A DNA stretch of 64,000 nucleotides from JACVRM01 sp963755085 (GTDB lineage Bacteria > Actinomycetota > Thermoleophilia > Gaiellales > Gaiellaceae): positions 62,001 to 126,000 of the forward strand of contig CAVWIN010000020.1 of the NCBI GenBank assembly GCA_963755085.1, written 5' to 3'. Numbering within the stretch: the stretch's first letter is position 1; each line of letters begins with the position of its first letter. The translations under genes were made by a program, and so were the position numbers. This document shows, one piece after another, positions 24,900 to 33,738 of this stretch. A model generated the notes under the pieces. That model was not told the DNA's origin, ran no database searches, and saw only the letters and a list, made by a program, of their open reading frames with translations.

Positions 24900-26825
24900 C
24901 TCGCCGAGCCGCTTCCGAACGCGCGCGACGCCGCGGAGCGCCATGCCTGGCGCGAGGCCTACGACGCCTTCGGCGCCGCCGACCGCGCCGACCTGACGCC
25001 CGACGACCTCGAGGCCTTCGCCGATTCGGCGTGGTGGTCGGGCAGGATCGAGGAGGCGATCGCGCTCCGCGAGCGCGCGTACGCGGGGTTCGCGGCCGCC
25101 GGCGACCGCCGGCGGGCTGCACGGATCGCGCTCGCGCTGAACTGGGATCACGTCGGCCGCGAGGCCTACGCCGTCGCCGGCGGCTGGTTCGCGAACGCCG
25201 AGGCCATGCTCGCGGACGAGCCCGAGTCGAGCGAGCACGGGTTCCTGGCGCTCACGCGCGGCATGAACGCGCTGTTCGGCGGCGGCACCGTCGCCGAGGC
25301 GCTCGCGGAGATGGAGCGGGCGAAGGAGATTGCCCGGCGCTTCGGAGACCGCGACGTCGAGATGATCGCCGTCGTCGGCACCGGGCGAACGTTGATCCGC
25401 GGCGGCGAGGTCGAGCGCGGCCTCGCGATGGTCGACCAGGCGACCGCGTCTGCGGTCTGCGGCGACCTGCGGCCGTTCACGACCGGGCTCGTCTACTGCA
25501 TCACGATCAGCACCTGCCAGGACCTCGGCGACCTGCGACGGGCCGCCGAGTGGACGGAGGAGGCGAACAAGTGGTGCGACCGCCTCGAGGTGTCCGGCTT
25601 TCCGGGCGCGTGCCGGATCCACCGGGCCGAGATCATGCGGCTCCGCGGCGACTGGGACGGCGCCGAGCGGCAGGCGCAGGCGGCGTGCGACGAGCTCGAG
25701 GACTTCCAGCGCCGTCTGACTGCGGGCGGGTACTACGAGATCGGCGAGATCCGCCGGCGCCAGGGCAACTTCGCGGCGGCCGAGGAGGCCTACGGGCGCG
25801 CGAACGAGCTCGGCCAGGACCCGCAGCCCGGCCTCTCGCTGCTCCGCCTGGCAAGCGGGCAGGTCGACGCCGCCGCGTCCGGGCTCCGGCGCGCCGTGGT
25901 CGAGGCGAAGCAACCGCTGCTCAGGCTCCGCCACCTGCTCGCACAGGTCGAGGTCGCGGTCGCCGCGGGCGATCTCGCAACCGCGAACGCGGCCGCCGAC
26001 GCCGCCGAGACCATCGTGGACGCGTACAAGATCGGCGGCGCGCGGACGCCCGCATTCGACGCGGGCCTGCATCTCGCGCGCGGCCGGATCGTGCTCGCCG
26101 AGGGTGACGCCGAGACGGCCGCAGAGCTCCTACGCCGCGCTCGCGACGAGTGGCAGAACGTCGGGGCGCCCTACGAGACCGCCCAGGCGCGGCTCGCGCT
26201 GGGCACCGCCTTCCGGCGTGCAGGTGACGAGCCGAGCGCGACCGGCGAGTTCGAGGCCGCGCTGGCGACCTTCGAGCGGCTCGGCGCGCGGCTCGACGAG
26301 GCGCAGTGCCGCGACCTGCTCGGCCGCGTGGAGGCGTCGATGACGTTCCTCTTCACCGACATCGTCGACTCGACGAAGCTCCTCGGCACGCTCGGGGAGG
26401 AGAAGTACCGGCGCCTGCTCGCCCGCCATGACGAGGTCGTGCGCGAGCAGATCGTCATGGGCGGCGGCGCGGTGGTCAAGAACACCGGCGACGGCTTCTT
26501 CGCCTCGTTCGACGACGCCGGCGCGGCCGTCCGCGCGGCGATCGCGATCCAGAAGGCGCTCGCCGACGAGATCGTCGCGCCCGACGTGCGCATCGGCGCC
26601 CACAGCGGCGCGGCCTTCCGCACGGGCAGTGGCTACACCGACTACGGCGGCGAGACCATCCACCTGGCCGCGCGGGTCGGCGCCGCCGCCGGCGCGGGCG
26701 AGATTCTGGTCAGCCGCGAGTCGCTGGACGGCGTGGCCGGCGCGTTTCGGCTCTCCGAGCCGCGGGCGGAGATCCTCAAGGGCTTCGAGGAGCCCGTCGA
26801 GGTCGTCGCCGTCGACTGGCGTTAG
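24891..26825 (+). CDS. TPR-like protein with C-terminal class III adenylate/guanylate cyclase domain
   Basis: About 644 residues. The first 475 are helical repeats of tetratricopeptide type (ALAEMERAKEIARRFG, AAEEAYGRANELG). Residues 484-644 are a class III cyclase domain with metal-binding Asp490 and Asp493 in FTDIVDST and Asp534 in NTGDGF. The usual transition-state Asn is replaced by His in ETIHLAARVG, a variant seen in actinobacterial homologues, so activity is uncertain. There is no AAA domain and no membrane span. GTG at 24876 is the alternative start. Confidence 0.85.
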   Translation: MSQLAEPLPNARDAAERHAWREAYDAFGAADRADLTPDDLEAFADSAWWSGRIEEAIALRERAYAGFAAAGDRRRAARIALALNWDHVGREAYAVAGGWFANAEAMLADEPESSEHGFLALTRGMNALFGGGTVAEALAEMERAKEIARRFGDRDVEMIAVVGTGRTLIRGGEVERGLAMVDQATASAVCGDLRPFTTGLVYCITISTCQDLGDLRRAAEWTEEANKWCDRLEVSGFPGACRIHRAEIMRLRGDWDGAERQAQAACDELEDFQRRLTAGGYYEIGEIRRRQGNFAAAEEAYGRANELGQDPQPGLSLLRLASGQVDAAASGLRRAVVEAKQPLLRLRHLLAQVEVAVAAGDLATANAAADAAETIVDAYKIGGARTPAFDAGLHLARGRIVLAEGDAETAAELLRRARDEWQNVGAPYETAQARLALGTAFRRAGDEPSATGEFEAALATFERLGARLDEAQCRDLLGRVEASMTFLFTDIVDSTKLLGTLGEEKYRRLLARHDEVVREQIVMGGGAVVKNTGDGFFASFDDAGAAVRAAIAIQKALADEIVAPDVRIGAHSGAAFRTGSGYTDYGGETIHLAARVGAAAGAGEILVSRESLDGVAGAFRLSEPRAEILKGFEEPVEVVAVDWR

Positions 26826-27286
26826 ACGAGGGCCGGGACCAGGACGAGGCGTGCGTTCGTCCGGCGTGTCCCGCTTGGAACGATGATCCGCGAGAGCAGC
26901 GTCTCGAAGCCCTTGGCGACGACGCGCACGTGGATGTGCGGCGGCAGGGCTTCGTAGGACACGGGGCGCGGGCTCTCGTAGCGGAAGCGGCCGGCCCGGT
27001 TGGTGAGCACGGTGGCACTCAGCTTGCGCAGGTAGACGCCCTTCGCGTTCGACTGCCAGAGCTGCACCTGGGCATTCGGGACGGGCTTGCAGCTGACGGC
27101 CGAGAGCACGACGCCGGTGAGCACGTGGCCGGTGCCGGTCTTCGCGCGGACGGGCGGCAGCCCCTGGCCGAACGGGCCGAAGCCGTCGTTCGGGGTGGCC
27201 GGGCACCCGCCCACGGACTGAGCCGGGGCAGCGCCGGCGGCCGTCGCGGCCGTGAGCAGGAGCACGAGCACGGCAAGGCGGCGCAT
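26822..27286 (-). CDS. Secreted intradiol-dioxygenase-like beta-sandwich protein
   Basis: A 154-residue protein with a signal peptide (RRLAVLVLLLTAATAAGAAPA). The mature part reads like the catechol/protocatechuate intradiol dioxygenase fold: LTGVVLSAVSCKPVPNAQVQLWQ, NRAGRFRYESP and PHIHVRV, whose two histidines match iron ligands. It is shorter than cytoplasmic dioxygenases, as other secreted homologues are, and the tyrosine ligands cannot be fixed. Its stop overlaps the convergent cyclase stop by four bases. Confidence 0.7.
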   Translation of the reverse strand: MRRLAVLVLLLTAATAAGAAPAQSVGGCPATPNDGFGPFGQGLPPVRAKTGTGHVLTGVVLSAVSCKPVPNAQVQLWQSNAKGVYLRKLSATVLTNRAGRFRYESPRPVSYEALPPHIHVRVVAKGFETLLSRIIVPSGTRRTNARLVLVPALV

Positions 27287-27309
27287 ACCCGCCAGTACTA
27301 CCGCGAACG

Positions 27310-27834
27310 TCAATCGGATGCGAGCGCGAGCAGCTTCGTGACGGTGTTCCAGTTGCGCGCGGTGCCGACCGTGCCGAGGCCGTCTGCGATCAGCGCGGCC
27401 AGCTTCGAGCGCTGCAGTCCGTCGGGGTGCCAGCTGTAGACCTCCTGCCCGTGCAGGACCGCCCGCTCGCGGCCGAAGTCGTTCCCGAGCGCCTTCGCCT
27501 TCGCGGCCGTCGGCCTGTCGGCCAGGAAGGTGACGAGGTAGCGCGAGCCGTTCTTCGCGAACCTGGACAGCGGATTGCGGTCGACGACCTTCTGGAGCTG
27601 GGCGCGGCTGCGGACGATCACCCGCGTCTCGAGCCCGAGCCGCTCGGCGAACAGCCCTTCGAGCTCGCGCTCGAGCGCCCGGCCGGATTTCTTCGCGTCG
27701 AGCACCACGTTCCCGCTCTGGCCGTGCGTCACGACGTCCTCGAAGCCGTCCAGCGCCTCACGGAGCGCCGCCATCGCCACGCGCCGGTTCCTGCCGACGT
27801 TGATGCCGCGCAGGAGCACGACCTGCCGCGCCAT
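27310..27834 (-). CDS. DUF1697 protein
   Basis: A 174-residue member of DUF1697, recognised by the start VVLLRGINVGRNRRVAMAALR, THGQSGNVVL in the middle and the tail KLAALIADGLGTVGTARNWNTV. The fold is ferredoxin-like; no biochemical role is established. It abuts the DUF1003 gene (stop and start share one base) and probably forms a pair with it. Confidence 0.88.
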   Translation of the reverse strand: MARQVVLLRGINVGRNRRVAMAALREALDGFEDVVTHGQSGNVVLDAKKSGRALERELEGLFAERLGLETRVIVRSRAQLQKVVDRNPLSRFAKNGSRYLVTFLADRPTAAKAKALGNDFGRERAVLHGQEVYSWHPDGLQRSKLAALIADGLGTVGTARNWNTVTKLLALASD

Positions 27835-28292
27835 CAGTCGGCCCGGACCGCGGCGTGGATCTCACGCGTCAGCGTGGCCACGCTCTCGGTCAGCTCCTTG
27901 TCCTGCCGCGTCAGGTCGGTGTTCGCCTCGAGCAACTGCCGGAGCTCGTCGGTGGTCCGCTTCACGAGGTTCTCGCGATCCGTCAGGTGGTGGATGACGC
28001 TGTCGCGGTGCTTCTGGTCCTTCTCGGCGGCGATCTTGTCGCGATCGGCCTGCCGCGTCTGCGCGAGCAGGATCAGCGGGGCGGCATAGGCGGCCTGCAG
28101 CGAGAACGCGAGGTTGAGCAGGATGAACGGATACGGGTCCCAGTTGAGGCTCAGGCCGACCGCGTTCAGCGTGATCCAGAGCACGACGAGGATGGTCTGA
28201 CCGACGATGTACTGCGGCGTGCCAAAGAACCGGGCCGCGCCTTCGGCGTAGCGCCCGAATGCGTCCTCGCCGAACGCCGACTGCTGCGTCAC
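27834..28292 (-). CDS. DUF1003 membrane protein
   Basis: A 152-residue membrane protein with two spans (about residues 28-47 and 55-78, VGQTILVVLWITLNAVG and PFILLNLAFSLQAAYAAPLIL) followed by a charged helical tail with QTRQADRDKIAAEKD. This is the standard DUF1003 layout. Function is unknown. It is divergent from the GH3 gene. Confidence 0.85.
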   Translation of the reverse strand: MTQQSAFGEDAFGRYAEGAARFFGTPQYIVGQTILVVLWITLNAVGLSLNWDPYPFILLNLAFSLQAAYAAPLILLAQTRQADRDKIAAEKDQKHRDSVIHHLTDRENLVKRTTDELRQLLEANTDLTRQDKELTESVATLTREIHAAVRAD

Positions 28293-28345
28293 CGCGCCGT
28301 ATTCGGGGCGGCGTCGGCAAGCCCTCGTGGTATACCGGAGGTGCT

Positions 28346-29404
28346 ATGCGCATGCTCGCCGTCCTCTGTCTGATCCTTGCCTCCGCCGCGGTGGCTGGAG
28401 GCGCGCGGCCCGCATCCGGACCCACGCTCGCGCAGCTCGCCGGAGCGCACGTTGTGATCCGCATGCGCGGCCCGGTGCCGAGCGCGGAGCTGCTCGCGCG
28501 CATCAAGCGCGGCCAGGTCGGCGGCGTCGTCCTGTTCGCGAACACCCTCCCGCCCGGCGGCCCGCTGCCGCTCGTCCGGCAGCTGCAGGCGGCCGCACGT
28601 GCCGGCGGCCAGCCGCCGCTCCTGATCGCAATCGACCAGGAAGGCGGCGGCGTGAAGCGGCTGCCCGGCCCGCCGACGGAGGCGCCGAGCCAGATGCGCA
28701 CGACCTCCGATGCGCTCGCCCAGGGCCGGGCGACGGGTCGCTATCTGCGCGCGTTCGGCATCGGCGTCGACCTGGCGCCCGTCCTAGACGTGCCGGTCTC
28801 GCGCTACGCCTTCATCTACTCGCGCGCCTTCTCGACCGACCCCGCGGCGGTGAGCGCGAACGGCGTCGCCTTCGCGCAGGGGCTCGTCGAGGCCGGCGTG
28901 GCGTCGACGGCGAAGCACTTCCCGGGGCTCGGCCGGCTCGGACGCAGCACGGACTACGGGCCCGGGAAGGTGACGGTGTCGCGCAGCCCGCTCGCAGCGC
29001 GCGACCTCGCACCGTTCCGGGCGGCGATTGCGGCCGGCGTGCCGCTCGTGATGGTCGGCACGGCCGTCTACCCGGCGTACGACACGGTCCCTGCCGCGAC
29101 CTCGCCCGCGATTGTGAACGGCCTGCTCCGTGGAGCCCTCGGCTTCCGCGGCGTGGCGATGAGCGACGACCTCGCGACGCGGGGTGTCAGCCCGTGGTTC
29201 GACGCCGGGGAGGCGACCGTCCGCGCCGTCGGCGCCGGCATCGACCTGGTGTACGTCGCGGGCAACGGCGGCAGCGGCGGCGCCACGGTCGGCGAGCAGG
29301 CGTACGCGGCGCTGCTGAAGGCGGCAAAGAGCGGACGGCTGAGCTCGTCGGCGCTGCGGGCGTCGTACGACCGCATCGTGGCGCTCCGCCGCCGCTACGA
29401 CTGA
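28346..29404 (+). CDS. Glycoside hydrolase family 3 protein, secreted
   Basis: A 352-residue NagZ-like family 3 hydrolase. It has a signal peptide of about 20 residues, IDQEGGGVKRLPGP, TAKHFPGLGR (the KHF substrate motif) and the likely nucleophile Asp in MSDDLATRG. It would remove N-acetylglucosamine or another beta-sugar outside the membrane. GGAGGT at 28337-28342 supports the ATG. Some Ser/His loop residues of true NagZ are not evident, so the substrate is open. Confidence 0.85.
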   Translation: MRMLAVLCLILASAAVAGGARPASGPTLAQLAGAHVVIRMRGPVPSAELLARIKRGQVGGVVLFANTLPPGGPLPLVRQLQAAARAGGQPPLLIAIDQEGGGVKRLPGPPTEAPSQMRTTSDALAQGRATGRYLRAFGIGVDLAPVLDVPVSRYAFIYSRAFSTDPAAVSANGVAFAQGLVEAGVASTAKHFPGLGRLGRSTDYGPGKVTVSRSPLAARDLAPFRAAIAAGVPLVMVGTAVYPAYDTVPAATSPAIVNGLLRGALGFRGVAMSDDLATRGVSPWFDAGEATVRAVGAGIDLVYVAGNGGSGGATVGEQAYAALLKAAKSGRLSSSALRASYDRIVALRRRYD

Positions 29405-30255
29405 GTCGGCCTCGCCAGCTCGCGCAGGGCAGCGCTCACCCAGTCGTCCTCGTGCGTCCGCCAGAACCGATCGGTGTGCCCGCCCTCATACTCGGCGTAC
29501 GCGTGCCTGATCCCGGCCGCCGTCAGCGTGCTGTCGAACGCGCGGTTGTCGTCGAGGAAGGTCGGGTCGTTGGTGCCGACGAAGTGCCCGTAGTGGGTGT
29601 TCGGGTAGCGGGCGAAGATCCGCTTGAGCCTGGGCACGAGCGCGTCCGCGTCGGCCCAGTCGTTCGCATCCTTCGAGCCGAGGTCGAGCCGGGCCGTTCC
29701 CGCGGGATTGGTGGCGTGGAAGTAGCCGCTCCACGACTGGATGACCGAGTAGACGGACGGGCTGTGGATCGCGATCAGCGTGGCGCCGTACCCACCCGCG
29801 GAGATCCCGATCAGCGCGCGGGCGCGGCGCTCGGGGATCGTGCGGTAGCGGCTGTCGATGACGCGGACGAGCTCGTGCGCGGTAGCCGTCTCCCAGTTGC
29901 GGCCCCGCCCCCGGTTCGCCCACTCCGGGTCGGTGTCGCCCTTGCGCGCGCCCTGCACGCCGACGACGATTGCGCGCATGCCCGAGTGCGCGACCGGCCG
30001 AGTGATGAAGCCGATGCTCTTATAGGCGTCGGCGGTGGCAGGCAGGCCGTGCAGGAGGTAGATGACCGGGTAGCGCTTGCCGCCCGAGCCATAGCCGGCC
30101 GGCAGGTACACGCGGTAGTGGCTCGTGCCGCGCAGCGCTTTCGAGGCGTAGGAGCCGTCGATCATGCGTGGCGGCGAGAGCGACGCGGCGCTGCCTCCGC
30201 CGCACCCACTCAGCGCGGCGAGCAGGAGCGCCAGGACGAGGGCTCGACGGCGCAC
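29395..30255 (-). CDS. Esterase-D-like lipoprotein
   Basis: An alpha/beta-hydrolase of about 286 residues with a lipobox (LLAALSGC) after a basic, hydrophobic leader, so it is probably lipid-anchored outside the membrane. The nucleophile elbow is GISAGG and the C-terminal GGHTDRFW holds the likely catalytic His. The pattern matches the antigen-85/esterase D group. GTG at 30255 places the signal peptide correctly; a start at 30306 would add 17 residues. Convergent with the GH3 gene, overlapping it by ten bases. Confidence 0.82.
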   Translation of the reverse strand: MRRRALVLALLLAALSGCGGGSAASLSPPRMIDGSYASKALRGTSHYRVYLPAGYGSGGKRYPVIYLLHGLPATADAYKSIGFITRPVAHSGMRAIVVGVQGARKGDTDPEWANRGRGRNWETATAHELVRVIDSRYRTIPERRARALIGISAGGYGATLIAIHSPSVYSVIQSWSGYFHATNPAGTARLDLGSKDANDWADADALVPRLKRIFARYPNTHYGHFVGTNDPTFLDDNRAFDSTLTAAGIRHAYAEYEGGHTDRFWRTHEDDWVSAALRELARPTQS

Positions 30256-30314
30256 GGCGCCGGCGACGGTAGTGGGCGCGTGTTGGGAACACACTGCTCT
30301 CCGCATTAACTTCT

Positions 30315-30353
30315 TGCATTTAGCCGTGCGGTTAATTAGCGTTCAGGCTAAAT
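30315..30353 (+). promoter_or_regulatory. ArsR promoter/operator (pair 2)
   Basis: AT-rich island. TTGCAT (30315-30320), 16 bases, TAGCGT (30337-30342) form a promoter whose start falls next to the ATG at 30352. TTAGC-N6-GCTAA (30336-30351) is an inverted repeat over the -10, and a wider ATTTAGCC/GGCTAAAT pair (30318-30325 and 30346-30353) reaches the start codon. Autorepression by the ArsR protein is the likely use. Confidence 0.65.
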
Positions 30354-30675
30354 GAACCCCGACCCGCTCAGCCGCACGTTTGCCGCCCTCGCCGACCCGA
30401 CCCGCCGGGCGATCCTGGCGCGGCTCGTCGAGGGCGAGGCGACGGTCAGCGAGCTCGCCGCCCCTCACGCGATGAGCCTGCCGTCCATCTCGCGGCACCT
30501 GAAGGTGCTCGAGCGCGCCGGGCTGATCGTGAAGGGCAAGTCGGCCCAGTGGCGCCCGCGCCGGCTCGAACCGGCGCCGCTCGCCGCGGCCGACGAGTGG
30601 ATGGCCCCCTACCGCCAGTTCTTCGAGGCGCGCCTCAGCCGCCTCGAGCGCCAGCTGAGAGAGGAGCATCGATGA
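30352..30675 (+). CDS. ArsR-family regulator (pair 2)
   Basis: A 107-residue winged-helix repressor: FAALADPTRRAILARLVEGEATV, recognition helix in MSLPSISRHLKVLERAGLIV and the wing KGKSAQWRPRRL. It belongs to the non-metal ArsR group that partners AHSA1 proteins. It overlaps the following AHSA1-type gene (ATGA). The start codon lies inside its own operator region. Confidence 0.88.
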   Translation: MNPDPLSRTFAALADPTRRAILARLVEGEATVSELAAPHAMSLPSISRHLKVLERAGLIVKGKSAQWRPRRLEPAPLAAADEWMAPYRQFFEARLSRLERQLREEHR

Positions 30676-31168
30676 GCCGTGAGTTCACCCTGACCTGGAC
30701 GCTCGACGCGCCTGCCGCGGACGTGTTCCGGGCGTGGACCGACCCCAAGCATCTGGACTGGTTCTACAACGACCAGCAGCCGATCCCGGACGAGCCGATC
30801 GAGATCGACCTCCGCGTCGGCGGCGCGTGGCGCCAGCACATGGTCATCGACGAGCGCACCGCCTATGTCACCGGCGGCGTGTACCGCGAGATCGTCCCGG
30901 ACGAGAAGCTCGTCTTCTCCTGGGGCGCGGCCGGCGGCTGGCCGGCGCTCGACCCCCAGCGTCTCGACGACAGCCCTCTCGTCACGTGCTGCTCTCGCGC
31001 CTTGGCGCGCGGACGCAGCTGACCCTCCACGTCGAGCTGCCCGCGTCCTTCGGCGACGAGGGCATGCCCGAGGGCTCGTTCGGACACATCGAGTCCGGCT
31101 GGCGCGACACCGTCGACCGTCTCGCGGCCGGCCTCGCGCTCACGGGCTCTTCAGCGCCCCGACCGTGA
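30672..31168 (+). pseudogene. SRPBCC/AHSA1-family gene, frameshifted (pair 2)
   Basis: The first frame from the ATG at 30672 gives TWTLDAPAADVFRAWTDPKHLDWFY and FSWGAAGGW. After LVT (about 30984-30986) the family sequence continues one frame away: VLLSRLGARTQLTLHVELP, EGSFGHIESGWRDTVDRLAAGL, ending at 31168. One missing base explains it. The restored protein of about 165 residues would be a normal AHSA1 protein. Sequence error or a recent mutation cannot be told apart here. Confidence 0.8.
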
Positions 31169-31287
31169 CCATCACGGTTACCTCGGCCGGGACGCTGCTA
31201 CGCTCCTGCGACTATCTGAGCGAGTACCGGATGCGCACCACGCGCCTCCCTGCCCGTTCTTGAGCAGTGGAGGAGGTGTTTCTATCC

Positions 31288-31497
31288 ATGGCAACCGGAA
31301 CCGTTAAGTGGTTCAACGCCGACAAGGGGTACGGGTTCATCACCCCCGATGAAGGCGGCAAGGACGTGTTCGTCCACCACAGCGCGATCGAGGGCGAGGG
31401 CTACAAGACCCTCGCCGAGAACGCGAAGGTGTCGTACGAGCCCGCCGAGGGCGCGAAGGGCCCTGAGGCGAAGAGCGTCACGCTCGCGTCCGCCTAG
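31288..31497 (+). CDS. cspA: Cold-shock protein
   Basis: A 69-residue OB-fold protein with both RNA-binding motifs, KGYGFI and VFVHHS, and the family start GTVKWFNADKGYG. It binds single-stranded RNA or DNA as a chaperone. GGAGGAGGTG at 31269-31277 supports the ATG at 31288. A very strong stem-loop follows the stop by a few bases, so it is a short monocistronic message. Confidence 0.95.
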   Translation: MATGTVKWFNADKGYGFITPDEGGKDVFVHHSAIEGEGYKTLAENAKVSYEPAEGAKGPEAKSVTLASA

Positions 31498-31503
31498 TCA
31501 CCG

Positions 31504-31548
31504 CAGGCGGCAACTGCCGCGGCTCGCCGGCCCGGCAGTTGCCGCCTG
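31504..31548 (+). terminator. Terminator hairpin of the cold-shock gene
   Basis: A perfect 16-base-pair stem (31504-31519 with 31533-31548) around a 13-base loop, starting six bases past the cspA stop. There is no T-run, usual for high-GC actinobacterial terminators. Confidence 0.8.
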
Positions 31549-31572
31549 TGCATCACTACGCCAGGAGGCTCG

Positions 31573-31764
31573 ATGGCGACGAGGAACGCCCAGACGCAGG
31601 CAAAGCGAGCACGGGAGCTCGCCCTGCGCGAAAAGCGCGAACGCAAGCGTGAGAAGAAGGAAGCACGGCGCGCCGGCGTCGAAGACCCGGACGGGCTCGT
31701 GGAAGCCGCCGAGGACCCGGATGCCATTGCCGTCGAGGGAGCGCCGGCCGATCCGGCCGAGTGA
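31573..31764 (+). CDS. Small highly charged helical protein
   Basis: A 63-residue protein with a strongly basic first half rich in KR (KRARELALREKRERKREKKE) and an acidic second half (EDPDGLVEAAEDPDA). A single long helix is likely. AGGAGG at 31562-31567 supports the ATG. Function unknown; a nucleic-acid or protein-binding role is only a guess. Confidence 0.65.
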   Translation: MATRNAQTQAKRARELALREKRERKREKKEARRAGVEDPDGLVEAAEDPDAIAVEGAPADPAE

Positions 31765-31796
31765 CCTGATGCCGCCTACCCTGTGGCGGAGCATTC

Positions 31797-33413
31797 GTGA
31801 CCGTCTCGCCGCCGCTACAGATCCGCACCAGAAGACCGCCGCCTAGGAAGCGCTCGCACCGCGGCCGCTGGATTGCCCTCGCGGTCGTGGTCCTGGTGCC
31901 GGTGGCCGCGGCTGCGGTCGTCTGGGCGTTCTCGGGCGCCAGCCTTGCGGCCGACCGCTCTGCACTCGGCCGCGTCGAGCTGCAGCCCTTTGCCGGCCGG
32001 CTCGTCAGCGTCCGTGCCCTGGCGGCGAACGGTCGCGTGATCCCGCTCACCGTCTCGCATGGACGGATAACCCCACGGAGGCGGATCGCGCCCGGCGAGC
32101 GGATCACCCTGTCCGTCGTCGTCCGGCGGCCCGGATGGGCGAGCTGGGCACTTGGCGCCGAGCGGCGCGAAACGCTGACGGTCGAGGCGCCGACCGCGCA
32201 CGTGGCCGACCGCTGGGTGACGGTTACACGGGACGGGCACGCGCAGGTGCGATTCGACACGCCGATCGACCGCGTGTCCCTCCCGCGCGCCGCGGTGGCC
32301 GGCCGGACGGTGACGCTGCCGACGAAAACGGCAGCGGGCGCGATCGAAGTCGCAGCGGCGGCGCGGCCGTGGGAGACCCTCGGCGCGCCCGTGCGCATCA
32401 CCTGGTTCCCGCGGGCCAACCACCCGGTCGTCCTCGCCGCGCCCGGGCCGAACGCGCGCGCCAACCCGCTCGCCCCGATCCGGCTCACCTTCTCGAAGCC
32501 GGTCTCGCGGGTGCTCCGCGGGAAGGAGCCGACGCTCGTGCCGTCAGTGCCCGGCCGCTGGACGACCCCGGACGACCACACGCTCCTCTTCCAGCCCGGC
32601 GGCAACGGCGCGCCCTTCAACTCCGACCTCGCCGTCCGCTTCCCGTCGGCGGTCGCGGTCATGGGCGCCCACAGCGCGGCGCACGTCACGAAGAGCTTCC
32701 ACCTGACGGTCGCGCCTGCGTCCTTCCTGCGCCTGCAGCAGCTGCTCGCACAGGAGGGCTACCTGCCGCTCGACTGGACGCCGGCGGCGCCCGGCGCGCC
32801 ACAGACGATGCGCACCCAGCTCGCCGCCGCGGTCGACCCGCCTGATGGTCATTTCGCGTGGCGATACCCGCAGACACCGCACGAGCTCCAGGCGCAGTGG
32901 AAGACGGGTGAGCCGAACGAGATCACTCGGGGCGCCGTGATGATGTTCCAGGACGAGCACCACCTCGTCGTCGACGGGATCGCCGGCCCGAAGGTGTGGC
33001 ACACGGCGCTCGCCGACGCCGTCGCCGGCAAGCGCCGAACCGACGGCTACAGCTACGTCTACGTCCATCGGAACCTGCCGCAGCTCCTGACGCTCTGGCA
33101 CAACGGCCAGACCGTGCTGACGTCGCCCGGCAACACCGGCGTCCCTGCCGCACCGACCGCGCTCGGCACGTTTCCGGTCTTCGAGCACATCCCGGTCGGG
33201 ACGATGAGCGGGAACAACCCCGACGGGTCGCATTACAACGACCCCGGGATCCGCTGGATCAGCTACTTCCACGGCGGCGAAGCCCTGCACGCGTTCACCC
33301 GCGCGTCGTTCGGGACGCCGCAGAGCCTCGGCTGCGTCGAGCTTCCGCTCGACACCGCGGCGAAGGTCTGGCCCTACACCCCGATCGGGACGCTGGTCAC
33401 GATCGAGGACTAG
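31797..33413 (+). CDS. L,D-transpeptidase with peptidoglycan-binding domain
   Basis: A 538-residue cell-wall enzyme. One membrane span at residues 25-47 anchors it, followed by Ig-like beta domains (LAPIRLTFSKPVSRVL), a peptidoglycan-binding segment (GAVMMFQDEHHLVVDGIAGPKVW) and the YkuD catalytic domain with His in FHGGEALHAF and Cys513 in SLGCVEL. It forms 3-3 crosslinks in peptidoglycan. The GTG start follows the previous stop by 32 bases. Confidence 0.9.
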   Translation: MTVSPPLQIRTRRPPPRKRSHRGRWIALAVVVLVPVAAAAVVWAFSGASLAADRSALGRVELQPFAGRLVSVRALAANGRVIPLTVSHGRITPRRRIAPGERITLSVVVRRPGWASWALGAERRETLTVEAPTAHVADRWVTVTRDGHAQVRFDTPIDRVSLPRAAVAGRTVTLPTKTAAGAIEVAAAARPWETLGAPVRITWFPRANHPVVLAAPGPNARANPLAPIRLTFSKPVSRVLRGKEPTLVPSVPGRWTTPDDHTLLFQPGGNGAPFNSDLAVRFPSAVAVMGAHSAAHVTKSFHLTVAPASFLRLQQLLAQEGYLPLDWTPAAPGAPQTMRTQLAAAVDPPDGHFAWRYPQTPHELQAQWKTGEPNEITRGAVMMFQDEHHLVVDGIAGPKVWHTALADAVAGKRRTDGYSYVYVHRNLPQLLTLWHNGQTVLTSPGNTGVPAAPTALGTFPVFEHIPVGTMSGNNPDGSHYNDPGIRWISYFHGGEALHAFTRASFGTPQSLGCVELPLDTAAKVWPYTPIGTLVTIED

Positions 33414-33628
33414 CTCGGGTCGCGCGTCGTACCACGCGCTGACCGCGCGCTGCCGCGGCGCCCGCCCGCGCGGTCGGGCCCGCCACGACCCGGATCACGC
33501 GGCGGCCCCGGTCTCAGGTGCCACCGTGCCCACCCGCGCGGCTCACCCTCCTCGCGGTTCCGCTCGTTGCGAACGACCCACACGATCACGACGATCACCC
33601 AGACCAGCGCGAACGGGAAGAGGACCAC
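33410..33628 (-). CDS. Small single-span membrane protein
   Basis: A 72-residue protein with one N-terminal span (FPFALVWVIVVIVWVV) and a basic, proline-rich cytoplasmic tail (WHLRPGPPRDPGRGGP). It converges on the transpeptidase and overlaps its stop by four bases. The layout recurs in actinobacteria, but the function is unknown. Confidence 0.5.
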   Translation of the reverse strand: MVLFPFALVWVIVVIVWVVRNERNREEGEPRGWARWHLRPGPPRDPGRGGPDRAGGRRGSARSARGTTRDPS

Positions 33629-33738
33629 GATTCGAGGGTAGCGCAGGTAACTCGCCGCCAGAGGACATCGAGGGCCGGGCGGAACTGCAGCAGAAGAGTA
33701 GGTTCGGGGCCAGGGGTCCTGGCCGAAAGGAGGCGGCG

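Noticed and set aside
26822..27286. Intradiol-like protein as a ring-cleaving catabolic enzyme linked to the acid operon
   Set aside because: It is secreted, short and 30 kb away, and the tyrosine iron ligands cannot be placed.
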